A DNA stretch of 64,000 nucleotides from CAYMZZ01 sp047600605 (GTDB lineage Bacteria > Bacteroidota > Bacteroidia > Chitinophagales > Chitinophagaceae): assembly GCA_047600605.1 (NCBI GenBank), contig JASGKK010000001.1:248001-312000 (forward strand), in the 5' to 3' direction. The notes beneath the pieces are model-generated. The model did not search any database. It had not been told where the DNA came from and saw nothing but the letters and a program-made list of their open reading frames with translations. The position numbers and the translations under genes are program-made. Of this stretch, positions 55,542-64,000 are shown piece after piece (the stretch's first letter is position 1; every line of letters begins with the position of its first letter).

Positions 55542-55680
55542 AAAGGATTGCGAAGATAAGGGTAATCCCGGCTCTGCCGATTACGATTTGCCCGCCAGGA
55601 AAGACTTTTCTGGCGGGTTTTGGAGGCAGCCGGTGCCCCGGATTTTTGAAGCTTTGCTGGGGCAAGCGGGAGGAAATACC

Positions 55681-55688
55681 TACCTTTG
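55681..55688 (+). promoter_or_regulatory. -7 element of ndk
   Basis: TACCTTTG, 22 bases before the ndk ATG, matches TAnnTTTG. A TTTG at 55653 is too far (24 bases) for a good -33 partner. Confidence 0.4.
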
Positions 55689-55710
55689 CGCCCCAAAAGC
55701 AATCATCATC

Positions 55711-56127
55711 ATGAGCAATCGCACATTTACCATGATCAAGCCGGATGCATTCCGTAAAGGCCATTCCGGTGCTATCATCGACCGTTTTATCAAAGAAGGA
55801 TACAGAATCGTGGCGTTGAAATTGACAAAATTATCAGCCGAGAAAGCCGGAGAATTCTATGCCGTTCATAAAGAAAGACCCTTTTACGGCGAACTGGTGG
55901 AGTTTATGAGCAGTGGTCCCATCTTTGCCGCTATCCTGGAAAAAGACAACGCTGTTGCTTCTTTCCGCGAACTGATCGGGGCTACCAATCCTGCCCAGGC
56001 TGCTGAAGGTACTATCCGTAAATTATATGCTTCTTCTGTAGGTGAGAATGCCGTACACGGCAGTGACAGTGATGAAAATGCAGCTATTGAAGGTGCGTTT
56101 TTCTTTTCAGGACTGGAGCAGTTCTGA
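55711..56127 (+). CDS. ndk: Nucleoside diphosphate kinase
   Basis: Ping-pong kinase that balances NTP pools, 138 aa, starting at MSNRTFTMIKPDAFRKG (the frame is open far upstream but without features). The catalytic His is His116 in NAVHGSDSDENA. Full normal length. It has a promoter-like site and converges on the TraB/GumN gene through a long hairpin. Confidence 0.98.
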   Translation: MSNRTFTMIKPDAFRKGHSGAIIDRFIKEGYRIVALKLTKLSAEKAGEFYAVHKERPFYGELVEFMSSGPIFAAILEKDNAVASFRELIGATNPAQAAEGTIRKLYASSVGENAVHGSDSDENAAIEGAFFFSGLEQF

Positions 56128-56131
56128 TTTA

Positions 56132-56205
56132 AGTTATGAGTGGTAAGTTTTAAGTTATAAGTAGTTTTAGCAGTACTTATAACTTAAAACTTATTACTTA
56201 TAACT
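56132..56205. terminator. 32-pair hairpin between convergent genes
   Basis: Arms 56132-56163 and 56174-56205 pair along all 32 bases if three G-U pairs are allowed in the plus-strand RNA; the loop is ten bases. Words are AAGTTATAAGTA and AAGTTTTAAG. The stop of the GumN gene (56198-56200) lies in the right arm; the ndk stop is five bases before the left arm. Confidence 0.85.
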
Positions 56206-57106
56206 CCACCGACTTTCCCATGTTATTATGGACAGGCGTCAACTTATAGCCTGCTTTTCTCAGTAAACTGATCACTCCTTCCTTTCCGGGTAAATGTCCG
56301 GCACCCACGGCGATCAGCAATGAACGACCCGGAAGTAACCCTTTCAGTTTTTCCACCCAGTTTTTATTACGCTCATTCAGCAGCACATCCGTATAGTTTG
56401 AAATGGCGGGGTCACTTTGTGTGATCATTTTTTCCAGTTTATCCAGGTCCTGATCGCGATAGGCCTGCATCATCTGTGATAGTTCCGCATCATCATTTTC
56501 CTTTTTACCGGCATCATCTACATAACGCAAAAGCTGCTCCGCCTGCAGTTTATAAGGAATTTTGTCCAGCACAGCAGCCTGGTATCCCATTGTTTCCAGT
56601 CCTTTTATGCTTTTATTGTAACGACGGGCTTCTTCCATAATTACCTGTTCCATCATCGCTGTCGCGTCACAGGCCATTGTATTCTGCTCAAGAAGTGAAG
56701 CAGCGAGAATGGGTTTATAGGTCTCCAACATGGAAAAAGGCAGCATGGTGCTGTGTGATTCAAAAAAACTTTTTACCCGGCTGTATTCAGTTTCGGTAAG
56801 CAGATCGCGCAGGGTGGTGTCGCCGCGCATTTTCATTTTGCTGACCACGCCCAGCATCTCAAACATATTGTCGAGGTCTACTTCAAAATAAACATCGTCT
56901 GCATTGCGGATAGCTTCTTTAAGGTTGTTGCTGAGTACGGCATCATCTTTACACAACATATGAATGGTGCCAAAGAGAAAAGATGGCTTGTCAAGCCCGT
57001 TACCGCTGATCTTCCATAGCAGCGTACGGGTGCTGTCGCCCTGTGCATGCCCAATGCCGGTAATACTTAAGAGGCTCATCAGTAAAACTACACCAAATCG
57101 GTTCAT
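56198..57106 (-). CDS. TraB/GumN-family protein
   Basis: Exported protein of 302 aa with signal MNRFGVVLLMSLLSITGIGHA. TraB/GumN family: LLWKISGNGLDKPSFLFGTIHML with the GTIH motif, and late LLIAVGAGHLPGKEGVISLLRKAGY with a second conserved GAGHL. Related TIKI-like proteins are proposed metalloproteases; activity here is not established. The last residues come from repeat-arm DNA. Confidence 0.92.
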   Translation of the reverse strand: MNRFGVVLLMSLLSITGIGHAQGDSTRTLLWKISGNGLDKPSFLFGTIHMLCKDDAVLSNNLKEAIRNADDVYFEVDLDNMFEMLGVVSKMKMRGDTTLRDLLTETEYSRVKSFFESHSTMLPFSMLETYKPILAASLLEQNTMACDATAMMEQVIMEEARRYNKSIKGLETMGYQAAVLDKIPYKLQAEQLLRYVDDAGKKENDDAELSQMMQAYRDQDLDKLEKMITQSDPAISNYTDVLLNERNKNWVEKLKGLLPGRSLLIAVGAGHLPGKEGVISLLRKAGYKLTPVHNNMGKSVEL

Positions 57107-57151
57107 CGGTTTCTTTTTTGGAAAATTAGTATTTCTTCCGGTAAGCCGGTG

Positions 57152-59065
57152 TTAATCTGCCACAACGGCTTCCACGCCATATATCTGGTCTTTAAAGCGG
57201 AGCGATGGCGATGGGATCAATGGACCAATGCCCAGCTGATGCCATTTTTCATCAACCGAACGGATCGTTGCATCGTCAGCAACGATGATATTGGGCCAGT
57301 CGCGCTGAAAGTTGTCGAGTTCACGTGTCTTGCGTGTACCATCCAGTCCCGCACAGGGTACCTGCCCGGGCTGATCTCCGGTAACGAGTGCATCGCGTTT
57401 GGGATCGAGGTTATTGCAAAAACGCCAGAGTGCTGTAGCCAGATCATGCGGATTGACAGTATGCTTTACATACAGGATCATCTTGATCCCGTGCAGTGCA
57501 GATGCACTGGTGAGTAGCCTGTGCAATTCCCTGATATGCCCAATCCGTTGTTTTTCTACAGACACAAGGATGCAGGCGATATCATCTTTGAGCAGAGAAA
57601 GATTGGCTGCCTTTATTTCCGGATACTGATCACATAACCATTTTTCAGTCAGATCAGGCGATGGCTTTACAACAGGTATTGCAGTGTCTGTTTCCTCTTC
57701 CCATTTGTGAGTACCATTGATACACATTTTACCGCCAAAACCCAGTTTGCTGCAGCTATGGTCCAGCACATCCATGGGCCCCTGCGAAAAGTAAATGTCG
57801 GTGGCAGCATTGAGATTGGAAAAGACATAGCGGGCCAGTTGTCCGTAATCAGTGATAGGCGTCTGCCCATCGGCGATCACCAGTATTTTATTAAACATCA
57901 TTTGACCAGCACCCCACATGGCATTCATCACTTTTTGCCCCTGGCCGGCATATTCTTTCTGGATTTTGGTGATGACCAGGTTATGAAATACACCTTCGAC
58001 CGGCATATCCATATCCACTATTTCGGGTACCATGGTCATTTTGATCGGGGCCAGGAAAATACGTTCAGTCGCTTTCCCCAGCCAGGCATCTTCCTGCGGG
58101 GGGATACCTACAATGGTAGCAGGATATACCGGGTTCTTTTTATGTGTGATGGCCGTGATATGAAAACGCGGATACCAGTCGGGCAATGAATAATACCCGG
58201 TATGGTCTCCAAAAGGGCCTTCCCAGATCAGTTCATCTGCCGGATCGACATACCCTTCGATGATAAAATCGGCATCGGCAGGTACTTCGATCTCCGGCTG
58301 TGTGATGCAGGGCACCAGCTCTACCTTTTTTTTGCGGAGAAAACCGGCCAGCATGTATTCATCAACATTTTCCGGTAATGGCGCCGTAGCACTATAGGCA
58401 TAAGCCGGATCGCCCCCGAGTGCGACAGCTACCGGCATTTTTTTATTCAGTTTTTTATATTCCGAGAAATGGCGTGCCGAAACCTTGTGCTTGTGCCAGT
58501 GCATGCCGGTGAGTTTGGGACCAAATACCTGCATGCGGTACATACCTACATTGCGATGTCCTGTATTGGGATCTTTGGTATGAATAACAGGCAAGGTTAC
58601 AAAAGGACCACCGTCTTTGGGCCAGCAGGTGATCACGGGCAGCTTACTTATATCGGCATTATCGGTCATTACCACTTCCTGGCATTCTCCCCTGCCCTTT
58701 CGCACTTTGGGCATCCAGGATGCAAACTGACCCAGTTTGGGAAGCAATCTCAGTTTATCGAGTATCCCTTCTTTGGGGGCAGAAAGCAATTTGAACAGGT
58801 CTTCTATTTCACGGGTAATATCATCCAGCTTTTGTACACCCAATGCCATGCACATACGCTTTTCGCTGCCATAGGCATTCATCAAAACGGGGAATTCATA
58901 ACCGGTATTTTCAAACAGGATTGCTTTACCACCTCCGGGCTGCTTGCTCATACGGTCGGTAATCTCTGCTATTTCAAGATGTGGATTGACGTAGCTGCTG
59001 ATGCGAACCAGTTCGCCGGCCTTTTCTAATGCGTCGATAAAGGCCTGCTGATTTTTATATGCCAT
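57152..59065 (-). CDS. UbiD-family decarboxylase
   Basis: Prenylated-FMN-dependent non-oxidative decarboxylase, 637 aa from MAYKNQQAFIDALEKAG (59065); an ATG seven codons upstream is less likely. Family features: MHWHKHKVSARHF, VAVALGGDPAYAYSATAPLPEN, EGPFGDHTGYYSLPDWYPRFH and GIPPQEDAWLGKATERIFLAP, each shown in part. In quinone-making Bacteroidota such proteins are often annotated as menaquinone decarboxylases; the substrate is inference. TACTTTTG at 59084-59091 (minus) is a likely -7 element. Confidence 0.94.
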   Translation of the reverse strand: MAYKNQQAFIDALEKAGELVRISSYVNPHLEIAEITDRMSKQPGGGKAILFENTGYEFPVLMNAYGSEKRMCMALGVQKLDDITREIEDLFKLLSAPKEGILDKLRLLPKLGQFASWMPKVRKGRGECQEVVMTDNADISKLPVITCWPKDGGPFVTLPVIHTKDPNTGHRNVGMYRMQVFGPKLTGMHWHKHKVSARHFSEYKKLNKKMPVAVALGGDPAYAYSATAPLPENVDEYMLAGFLRKKKVELVPCITQPEIEVPADADFIIEGYVDPADELIWEGPFGDHTGYYSLPDWYPRFHITAITHKKNPVYPATIVGIPPQEDAWLGKATERIFLAPIKMTMVPEIVDMDMPVEGVFHNLVITKIQKEYAGQGQKVMNAMWGAGQMMFNKILVIADGQTPITDYGQLARYVFSNLNAATDIYFSQGPMDVLDHSCSKLGFGGKMCINGTHKWEEETDTAIPVVKPSPDLTEKWLCDQYPEIKAANLSLLKDDIACILVSVEKQRIGHIRELHRLLTSASALHGIKMILYVKHTVNPHDLATALWRFCNNLDPKRDALVTGDQPGQVPCAGLDGTRKTRELDNFQRDWPNIIVADDATIRSVDEKWHQLGIGPLIPSPSLRFKDQIYGVEAVVAD

Positions 59066-59122
59066 GCGCTTAATGTATGCGTGCAAAAGTACAACACATA
59101 CGGGCAGTTAATGTTCAGGAAA

Positions 59123-59986
59123 TCAATAAACATTGGTGGGGCAACCCATACGGCTTTTGCGACCGCTGCCCCCCCAGCCACCATTACCTGAACCGAGGCG
59201 GTAGGTCAGATGGAGACCGGTGAAGTAATAAAAATCTTTGTATTTGGAACCACCACGGCCATATCCTTTGGCAGGATAGTTTTGATTGCCTCCGGGCAAC
59301 TCGTCGCCCCGGTAAGCCATATCAACTGCCAGTTGCCCTTTGGCTGCCAGCAGGTCGGCCTGTGCCGCATAGGTAGTACTTACATCATCGAGATAGTCGG
59401 TAAAGAGTTTCCGTAGACCCAGCTCCACTCCCAGCCGCAGATTATCTGTGATGGCATATTTGGCACCGAAGCCAAAGGGAATCGCCATTTGTGTGAGCTT
59501 ATAAGGCTTGCGGTCCGGATATCCGGTCAATCCCTGGCCTTCTGTACTCAATGGCTGGAGAAATACTTTGTTTTTGGCTGCATCATATGCATAAGGATTA
59601 AAATGATAGGCAGCCAGACCCGCAAATGCGTAAGGAGAAAACCGGTGTTCATTCAGGCTGAGTGGATAATATTCTGCCAGTGCACTGAATTCATGAATGG
59701 ATGTTTCAAAGCTGAGGTTGCGGGCTATCAGTTCCGGATCTGTTGAAAAGCGATCGGCGCCGCCTACTACTGCATAGGTATAACCGGCACGCAGCATGAA
59801 ATGGTCAGTGAGCTCATAATTGCCCGTCAATCCTACTGCTCCATTGGTTGTTTTTTTAGGGAAATAGCGGTCGGTAAGATCGCCATTGTAAGCGGCCAGG
59901 CCGCCAAAAATGCCGAGATGAAATCGTTGTGCCTGGCTGGATAAGGTCAATACCAGCAGCACCAGCATAACCGGAACTTTCTTCAT
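59123..59986 (-). CDS. DUF6089-type outer membrane protein
   Basis: Exported beta-barrel protein, 287 aa from ATG 59986 (MKKVPVMLVLLVLTLSSQA signal); the frame is open 64 codons further up but has no features there. Barrel-like strands: HLGIFGGLAAYNGDLTDRYF, HFMLRAGYTYAVVGGADRF, FSPYAFAGLAAYHFNPYAYD, LRLGVELGLRKLFTDYLDDVS and a final LHLTYRLGS. Residues GLGYSF-like turns fit DUF6089, a family found in Bacteroidota with a gliding/T9SS-associated taxonomic range; its job is unknown. Confidence 0.88.
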   Translation of the reverse strand: MKKVPVMLVLLVLTLSSQAQRFHLGIFGGLAAYNGDLTDRYFPKKTTNGAVGLTGNYELTDHFMLRAGYTYAVVGGADRFSTDPELIARNLSFETSIHEFSALAEYYPLSLNEHRFSPYAFAGLAAYHFNPYAYDAAKNKVFLQPLSTEGQGLTGYPDRKPYKLTQMAIPFGFGAKYAITDNLRLGVELGLRKLFTDYLDDVSTTYAAQADLLAAKGQLAVDMAYRGDELPGGNQNYPAKGYGRGGSKYKDFYYFTGLHLTYRLGSGNGGWGGSGRKSRMGCPTNVY

Positions 59987-60098
59987 AACAATAACTTTTG
60001 GGTCACTCCTTCCGGGCAAATTTTGGGCCGGATAACAACTATTTTCCGCAACGGAATAGCTGTAAGTAAAGTGTAAAGATATTACGATTGGGGATAAA

Positions 60099-61136
60099 TT
60101 ATAATAAATCCGTGCCTGTACGCAGTCCTGTATAGGTAATTCCCAGGCCCGGAGCATCTGAACCGTTGATTTTCCCATAGTTGTATGTCAGGCCTTCGGC
60201 TACATCTTCTGCCAGCAGCAGGGGGCCGTCCATGTCTACCAGGTCTACAAAGGGAGCGAGTTGCAGCATAGCGGCTGAGCCTACGGTTGATTCATTCATA
60301 CAGCCCAGCATTACCTGCAATCCCAGTTGCCGGGCTTCCTGGATCATGCGCCGGGCCGGGGTAATACCGCTGCATTTGGTGAGCTTAATATTGATGCCAT
60401 GAAAATGGTCTTTACAACGTGCCACATCCTGCTCGCTTACACAGGCTTCGTCTGCAAATAATGGTAATACCGATTGTTGATAAAGAGTCTTCATTCCTTC
60501 CCAGTCATCTTTTGCCAACGGCTGCTCTACCATTTCCACGCCCAGCTCTTTCAATTGGGGAATCAATGATAAAGCAGTTTCCAGTGTCCATGCGGCATTG
60601 GCATCTACACGAATGCGTGCTTCGGTTTCGGCGCGCAGGGCTTTTACAATGGCGATATCATCGGCTGTACCCACTTTTATTTTATAAACAGGCCAGGGCC
60701 GTTCCTTCATTTTTGCCACCATTTTATTGATGCTGTCAATGCCAATGGTATAATCTGTAAGCGGGCTATCAGCCAGATTGCCTCCCCATAACCGGTGCAG
60801 CGGTTGTTGTTTCAGTTTGCCAAACAGATCCCAGGCCGCCATATCAAGTGCGCATACCAGAAAAGGATTGCGTGGCAGCAGGTGATGCAGGTAATGCCAG
60901 TAGCGCTCCGGCTCGGTGAAGGCAAACTTCTCGATAAACATTTTCTTTGCCTCGATGTCGGCGACCATCTTCTCCACCGTAATATCATAGTAGGTAATAG
61001 CCGGTGCTTCGCCATAGCCGGTAAGACCAAACTGCTCCAGTGCCACTATCAGGGTGGGCTGATGTGTTTTAGTGCCTTTTGAGATAGTAAAAGGATGACG
61101 AAACCGGAGAGAAAACGGGAAGTAGGAAAGTTTCAT
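60099..61136 (-). CDS. Dipeptide epimerase (enolase superfamily)
   Basis: Enolase-superfamily enzyme, 345 aa, most like L-Ala-D/L-Glu epimerases used in peptidoglycan peptide recycling. Catalytic and metal residues: Lys152-x-Lys154 (YKIKVG), Asp178 (RVDANAAW), Glu204 (MVEQPL), Asp229 (FADEAC), Lys251 (NIKLTKCSG) and the substrate-specificity GCMNEST. The first codons ATGAAACTTTCC are echoed in decayed form in the tandem repeat just upstream. No murein-recycling neighbours. Confidence 0.93.
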   Translation of the reverse strand: MKLSYFPFSLRFRHPFTISKGTKTHQPTLIVALEQFGLTGYGEAPAITYYDITVEKMVADIEAKKMFIEKFAFTEPERYWHYLHHLLPRNPFLVCALDMAAWDLFGKLKQQPLHRLWGGNLADSPLTDYTIGIDSINKMVAKMKERPWPVYKIKVGTADDIAIVKALRAETEARIRVDANAAWTLETALSLIPQLKELGVEMVEQPLAKDDWEGMKTLYQQSVLPLFADEACVSEQDVARCKDHFHGINIKLTKCSGITPARRMIQEARQLGLQVMLGCMNESTVGSAAMLQLAPFVDLVDMDGPLLLAEDVAEGLTYNYGKINGSDAPGLGITYTGLRTGTDLL

Positions 61137-61551
61137 GAAGCGAAGATAGAACTGATAATTTGAAGATTTGAGGATTTGAAGATTTGGAAATGCTTTTCTT
61201 ATGGAAACTTCATCAGTAAAGAAAGAGCTTAATACTTACGACTCATTACAGACTACTTATTTTGAAAAACGGAGGGTAGAAAGGTTTGATGAGGCGAAGG
61301 TGAGCTAATAATTTGGAGATTTGAGGATTTGAGGATTTGGAAATGCTTTTCTTATGGAAACTTCATCAGTAAAGAAAGAGCTTAATACTTACGACTCATT
61401 ACAGACTACTTATTTTGAAAAACGGGGGGCAGAAAGGTTTGATGAGGCGAAGGTGAGCTAATAATTGGGAGATTTGAGGATTTGAAGATTTGGAAATGCT
61501 TTTCTTATGGAAACTTCATCAGTAAAAGCAGAACTTAATACTTGCAACTCA
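61134..61551. repeat. 153-bp tandem repeat, about 2.7 copies
   Basis: From GATTTGGAAATGC at 61181 the sequence repeats at 61334 and 61487, a 153-bp period; the first two units differ at about four of 153 positions, the third is partial and more diverged after 61527. Each unit contains GATTTGAGGATTTG words and ends with a segment like the first 25-28 bases of the epimerase gene (minus strand). Confidence 0.9.
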
Positions 61552-61586
61552 TTTTCAAATTTTCAAATCATCAAATCCTCAAATCG
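61552..61586. repeat. Inverted arm over the malQ stop
   Basis: TTCAAATCATCAAATCCTC-type words, inverse of the GATTTGAGGATTTG words in the tandem repeat. The malQ stop (61579-61581) lies inside it. Confidence 0.65.
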
Positions 61587-64000
61587 TTCTTCCGCTTGTC
61601 TGCACATATCCTCTCACCTCTTCATTAAATTCTTTTTCGCGGATCAGTTCTTCGAGGGAAATATGCATGCGGTAGCGCCAGTAATGTTTGGCATTGGCCG
61701 GATTGTTGATTCGTTCGTCATGCGGGTTTTCGCGACGCAGCGTATCACTCATACCGAGGATATCCTGCAACTGGAAAATACTCCACATGGCTGGTGAGTG
61801 CAGGTGTTGTAAAACGATTGCCCTGCTTACCCACGATTCGCAGAAATAAGGCGCATCACCCCATTGTCCGAGTACCTGATTGTAAAAATGCTGGGTTCGT
61901 TCGCGATTTTCTTCCCACCAGCCCCGTACAGTACTCATATCATGCGTGGAAGGTGTGATCACGGACATATACGGAGCTTCGTCCGGATAAAAGAACTCCT
62001 TTTCTGGATTCTTGGGCATCCGTTGAATTTCCAGGCTCAGAATGCCCAGTTGTTTCATTACATCGGGTACACAATGCGGTACCATTCCCAGGTCTTCCCC
62101 GCAGATCAGCATATTGGTAGAGGCCTTGAGCTGAGGCAGCTTGGTCATTGCTTCTTTACGCCAGAATTCATCCTGACGGCGATAGAAATAATTGATGTAA
62201 AGGGCACGTAAGCGTTCCTGTACATGTGGGATCAGGTAACGGAATGACCGTGTTTTTTCCATATTGATACGGAAATGGAATTCCTGTCCCTGCGAGCCTT
62301 CCTGTTTGAACAGAATCACATTGGCCGCCAGTTCAAATAAACCCGCTTTGAGTCGTTCATCATCCGGTTGTGTACGGTTGGCAAAGAAAGCTTCTATCTT
62401 ACGTTGGGTGTCAAATTCGGGTTGCAGGTCATAACCTCCCTGATCGTTTGACAATATAAATTCTGTACGTACCTGATCGGTCAGGTGACCAAAGAGTTCA
62501 TACAGGATTTCATCGTTGATGAAGGGCTTACAGTATCGCTGTTCATCGAACCATATTCCGTTTTCTCCAAATTCTACATAATGTACCGGCAGGCAGGGCA
62601 CAAAATGGCCCATCAATCCCTGTACGGCATGATCCGGAATACTCCAGATACGGAAGAAGCCGAGTATATGATCGATGCGGAAGGCATCGAAGTAATAACT
62701 CATTTGCTCAAAACGCTGCTTCCACCAGGCAAACCCATCTTCCTGCATCTGTTTCCAGTTGTAGGTGGGGAAACCCCAGTTTTGCCCGATGGGCGTAAAG
62801 TCGTCCGGCGGGGCACCGGCCTGTGCATGCATATTGTATAACTGTGGTGCTACCCATGCATCGCAGCTATGGCGGGAAATACCGATGGCAATATCGCCTT
62901 TGAGCACAATCCCTTTTTTGTGTGCATAGTCGGCGGCATCCTTCAATTGCAGATGCAGGTGATATTGTACAAAACAATAGAAAAGCAATTCCTTGCGGGT
63001 GCTGGTACGGCTGGCAAATAAGCGATCTACCTCTGCTGCTTCATAACTGGCATGTGTTTTCCAGTTATCAAAGGCGGCACTATTGTATTTGTCGCGCAAA
63101 TAGCAAAATGCGGCATAGGGTTTCAGCCAGTGTTTGTTTGTTTCAAAGAAATCCTGGTAATCGGCGGTCTGTAATGTATCTGCACCCGATGCATCATATA
63201 GTTCGCGCAGCATGGCCAGTTTGAACCGGAGCACTTCTTCATAATCTACTTCTGCCAGCCCGTTGAGATATTTCTGTTTCCGTTTAAGTGCACTTATTTT
63301 ATCTGCTTCTTTTTTGCCGGCCACTTTTGCCAGGTTGATATAAAGCGGATGAAGGGCAAAGGCCGAAATGGCAGAATAAGGATAGGAATCGGTCCAGGTA
63401 TTGGTGGCTATCGTATCGTTGATAGGCAGCAACTGGATGAGTCGTAATCCGCTTTCCAGCGCCCAGTCTACCAGCAGGCGGATATCGGTAAACTCCCCTA
63501 CTCCAAAGCTCTGCCGCGAGCGGAGACTGAATACCGGAATAGCCACTCCGGCTCCTTTCCAGGTATTGTTGGACAGGCGTACAAATCCATCGTGCAGGAT
63601 GCAATGCGTATGCGCTGGTGCATCGGTATAGAGCAGGCGGTTATCGCCGCTTTCGTAGGCGACAAATGTTTTTTCCTTGCTGTTGTAAACGCCGTATTTA
63701 TAGGCTACGGGCGAATGGCTGCCGGTGAGGTCAAGATGAGCAACCCACCATCCATCCTGCTGTGCCAGTAATACCGGCTGGCTGGTATCCCATTTACCCA
63801 ACGCTTCTGTACTGCCCAGCAGGCAAAGTATTTCGTGCCGTTTCAGTAATGGCGCTTTTGTCTGGAAGCTATGTGTATAATGTTTGGGCGTTTTAAGTTT
63901 GGGACCTGATGTTTTTGAGAGGAGGACATCACGGAACGGTGCGGTATAAAAGGCATTTTCAAATTCGCCGGCATGATTCCAGGTGTCCAGCAATTGTATG
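61579..64000 (-). CDS. malQ: 4-alpha-glucanotransferase, 5' end outside window
   Basis: GH77 amylomaltase of glycogen/maltodextrin metabolism, at least 806 codons visible. The visible part begins at the end of a first starch-binding (CBM20) domain (LLDTWNHAGEFENAF), followed by a second CBM20 (about HEILCLLGSTEALGKWD to VAYKYGVYN). The catalytic domain has the GH77 nucleophile Asp in DAFRIDHILGFFRIW, the acid/base Glu in ICGEDLGMVPHC, and ITPSTHDMSTVRGWW. Two CBM20 modules before GH77 is common in Bacteroidota. The gene continues past the right edge. Confidence 0.96.
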   Translation of the reverse strand, partial: IQLLDTWNHAGEFENAFYTAPFRDVLLSKTSGPKLKTPKHYTHSFQTKAPLLKRHEILCLLGSTEALGKWDTSQPVLLAQQDGWWVAHLDLTGSHSPVAYKYGVYNSKEKTFVAYESGDNRLLYTDAPAHTHCILHDGFVRLSNNTWKGAGVAIPVFSLRSRQSFGVGEFTDIRLLVDWALESGLRLIQLLPINDTIATNTWTDSYPYSAISAFALHPLYINLAKVAGKKEADKISALKRKQKYLNGLAEVDYEEVLRFKLAMLRELYDASGADTLQTADYQDFFETNKHWLKPYAAFCYLRDKYNSAAFDNWKTHASYEAAEVDRLFASRTSTRKELLFYCFVQYHLHLQLKDAADYAHKKGIVLKGDIAIGISRHSCDAWVAPQLYNMHAQAGAPPDDFTPIGQNWGFPTYNWKQMQEDGFAWWKQRFEQMSYYFDAFRIDHILGFFRIWSIPDHAVQGLMGHFVPCLPVHYVEFGENGIWFDEQRYCKPFINDEILYELFGHLTDQVRTEFILSNDQGGYDLQPEFDTQRKIEAFFANRTQPDDERLKAGLFELAANVILFKQEGSQGQEFHFRINMEKTRSFRYLIPHVQERLRALYINYFYRRQDEFWRKEAMTKLPQLKASTNMLICGEDLGMVPHCVPDVMKQLGILSLEIQRMPKNPEKEFFYPDEAPYMSVITPSTHDMSTVRGWWEENRERTQHFYNQVLGQWGDAPYFCESWVSRAIVLQHLHSPAMWSIFQLQDILGMSDTLRRENPHDERINNPANAKHYWRYRMHISLEELIREKEFNEEVRGYVQTSGRTI

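Noticed and set aside
54885..55559. 224-codon plus-strand frame opposite the DHH gene
   Set aside because: Mirror frame of a conserved enzyme; no family features or start signals of its own.
61134..61586. CRISPR-like array
   Set aside because: The 153-bp period is a direct tandem duplication with no distinct short repeats and unique spacers, and no cas genes are near.

Overview
The window is a 64-kb piece of a Bacteroidota chromosome, most likely Chitinophagaceae or a close relative. Grounds: promoter-like sites of the form TAnnTTTG, lipoprotein signals, TolC/RND modules, DUF6089, DUF4199, DUF4349 and DUF1599 proteins, a BT_3928-type DoxX protein, a CBM20-containing MalQ, a UbiD-type decarboxylase and a membrane pyrophosphatase. 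No rRNA, tRNA, CRISPR array, prophage or intact transposon was seen. The taxonomic call is inference from gene content.

Layout. 0-9 kb: end-truncated CHASE/PAS sensor kinase, membrane pyrophosphatase, a lipoprotein cytochrome, NAD(P)HX repair enzyme, serine hydrolase. 9-17 kb: serA, type II NADH dehydrogenase, a second lipoprotein cytochrome, HEAT-like protein, MFS exporter, DUF72 protein and a 620-bp repeat-rich gap. 17-26 kb: aldo/keto reductase, then an RND efflux module (TolC, permease, adaptor) preceded by a two-component system. 26-32 kb: membrane-anchored LuxR regulator, DUF4199 and SRPBCC genes, then an overlapping trio of secreted hydrolases. 32-38 kb: TPR protein with gyrA, a GYF-type membrane protein and a beta-barrel protein. 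38-47 kb: saccharopine dehydrogenase-like protein, DUF4349 and Sir2 in one reading frame, EVE protein, fasciclin, a Fe-S protein/ribH/TPR operon, pdhA and a radical SAM protein. 47-56 kb: recF-DUF721, CBS protein, permease, DoxX, DUF1599, folP, FKBP, DHH phosphoesterase, ndk. 56-64 kb: TraB/GumN, UbiD, outer-membrane protein, enolase-superfamily epimerase, malQ (cut by the window end).

Most genes are housekeeping. The unusual content is of three kinds. First, five genes (RND permease, saccharopine dehydrogenase-like, LutA-like, TPR, radical SAM) each carry a one-base frame break, four of them in runs of 4-5 identical bases; sequencing error is the simplest explanation. Second, many gene ends are bordered by inverted or degenerate repeat arms made of short AT-rich words, different in sequence from locus to locus but alike in layout and often starting on the stop codon. 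Third, a 153-bp near-perfect tandem duplication lies before the epimerase gene and appears to include a decayed copy of that gene's first bases.

Several start codons sit 3-4 bases after a TAnnTTTG element, which predicts leaderless mRNAs (serA, sir2, DUF721, radical SAM). I did not find a clear new defence or biosynthetic system; the best candidates for new biology are the stop-codon-linked repeat arms, the paired lipoprotein cytochromes, the RND pump with an EF-hand-like loop and the membrane LuxR/DUF4199/SRPBCC cluster.
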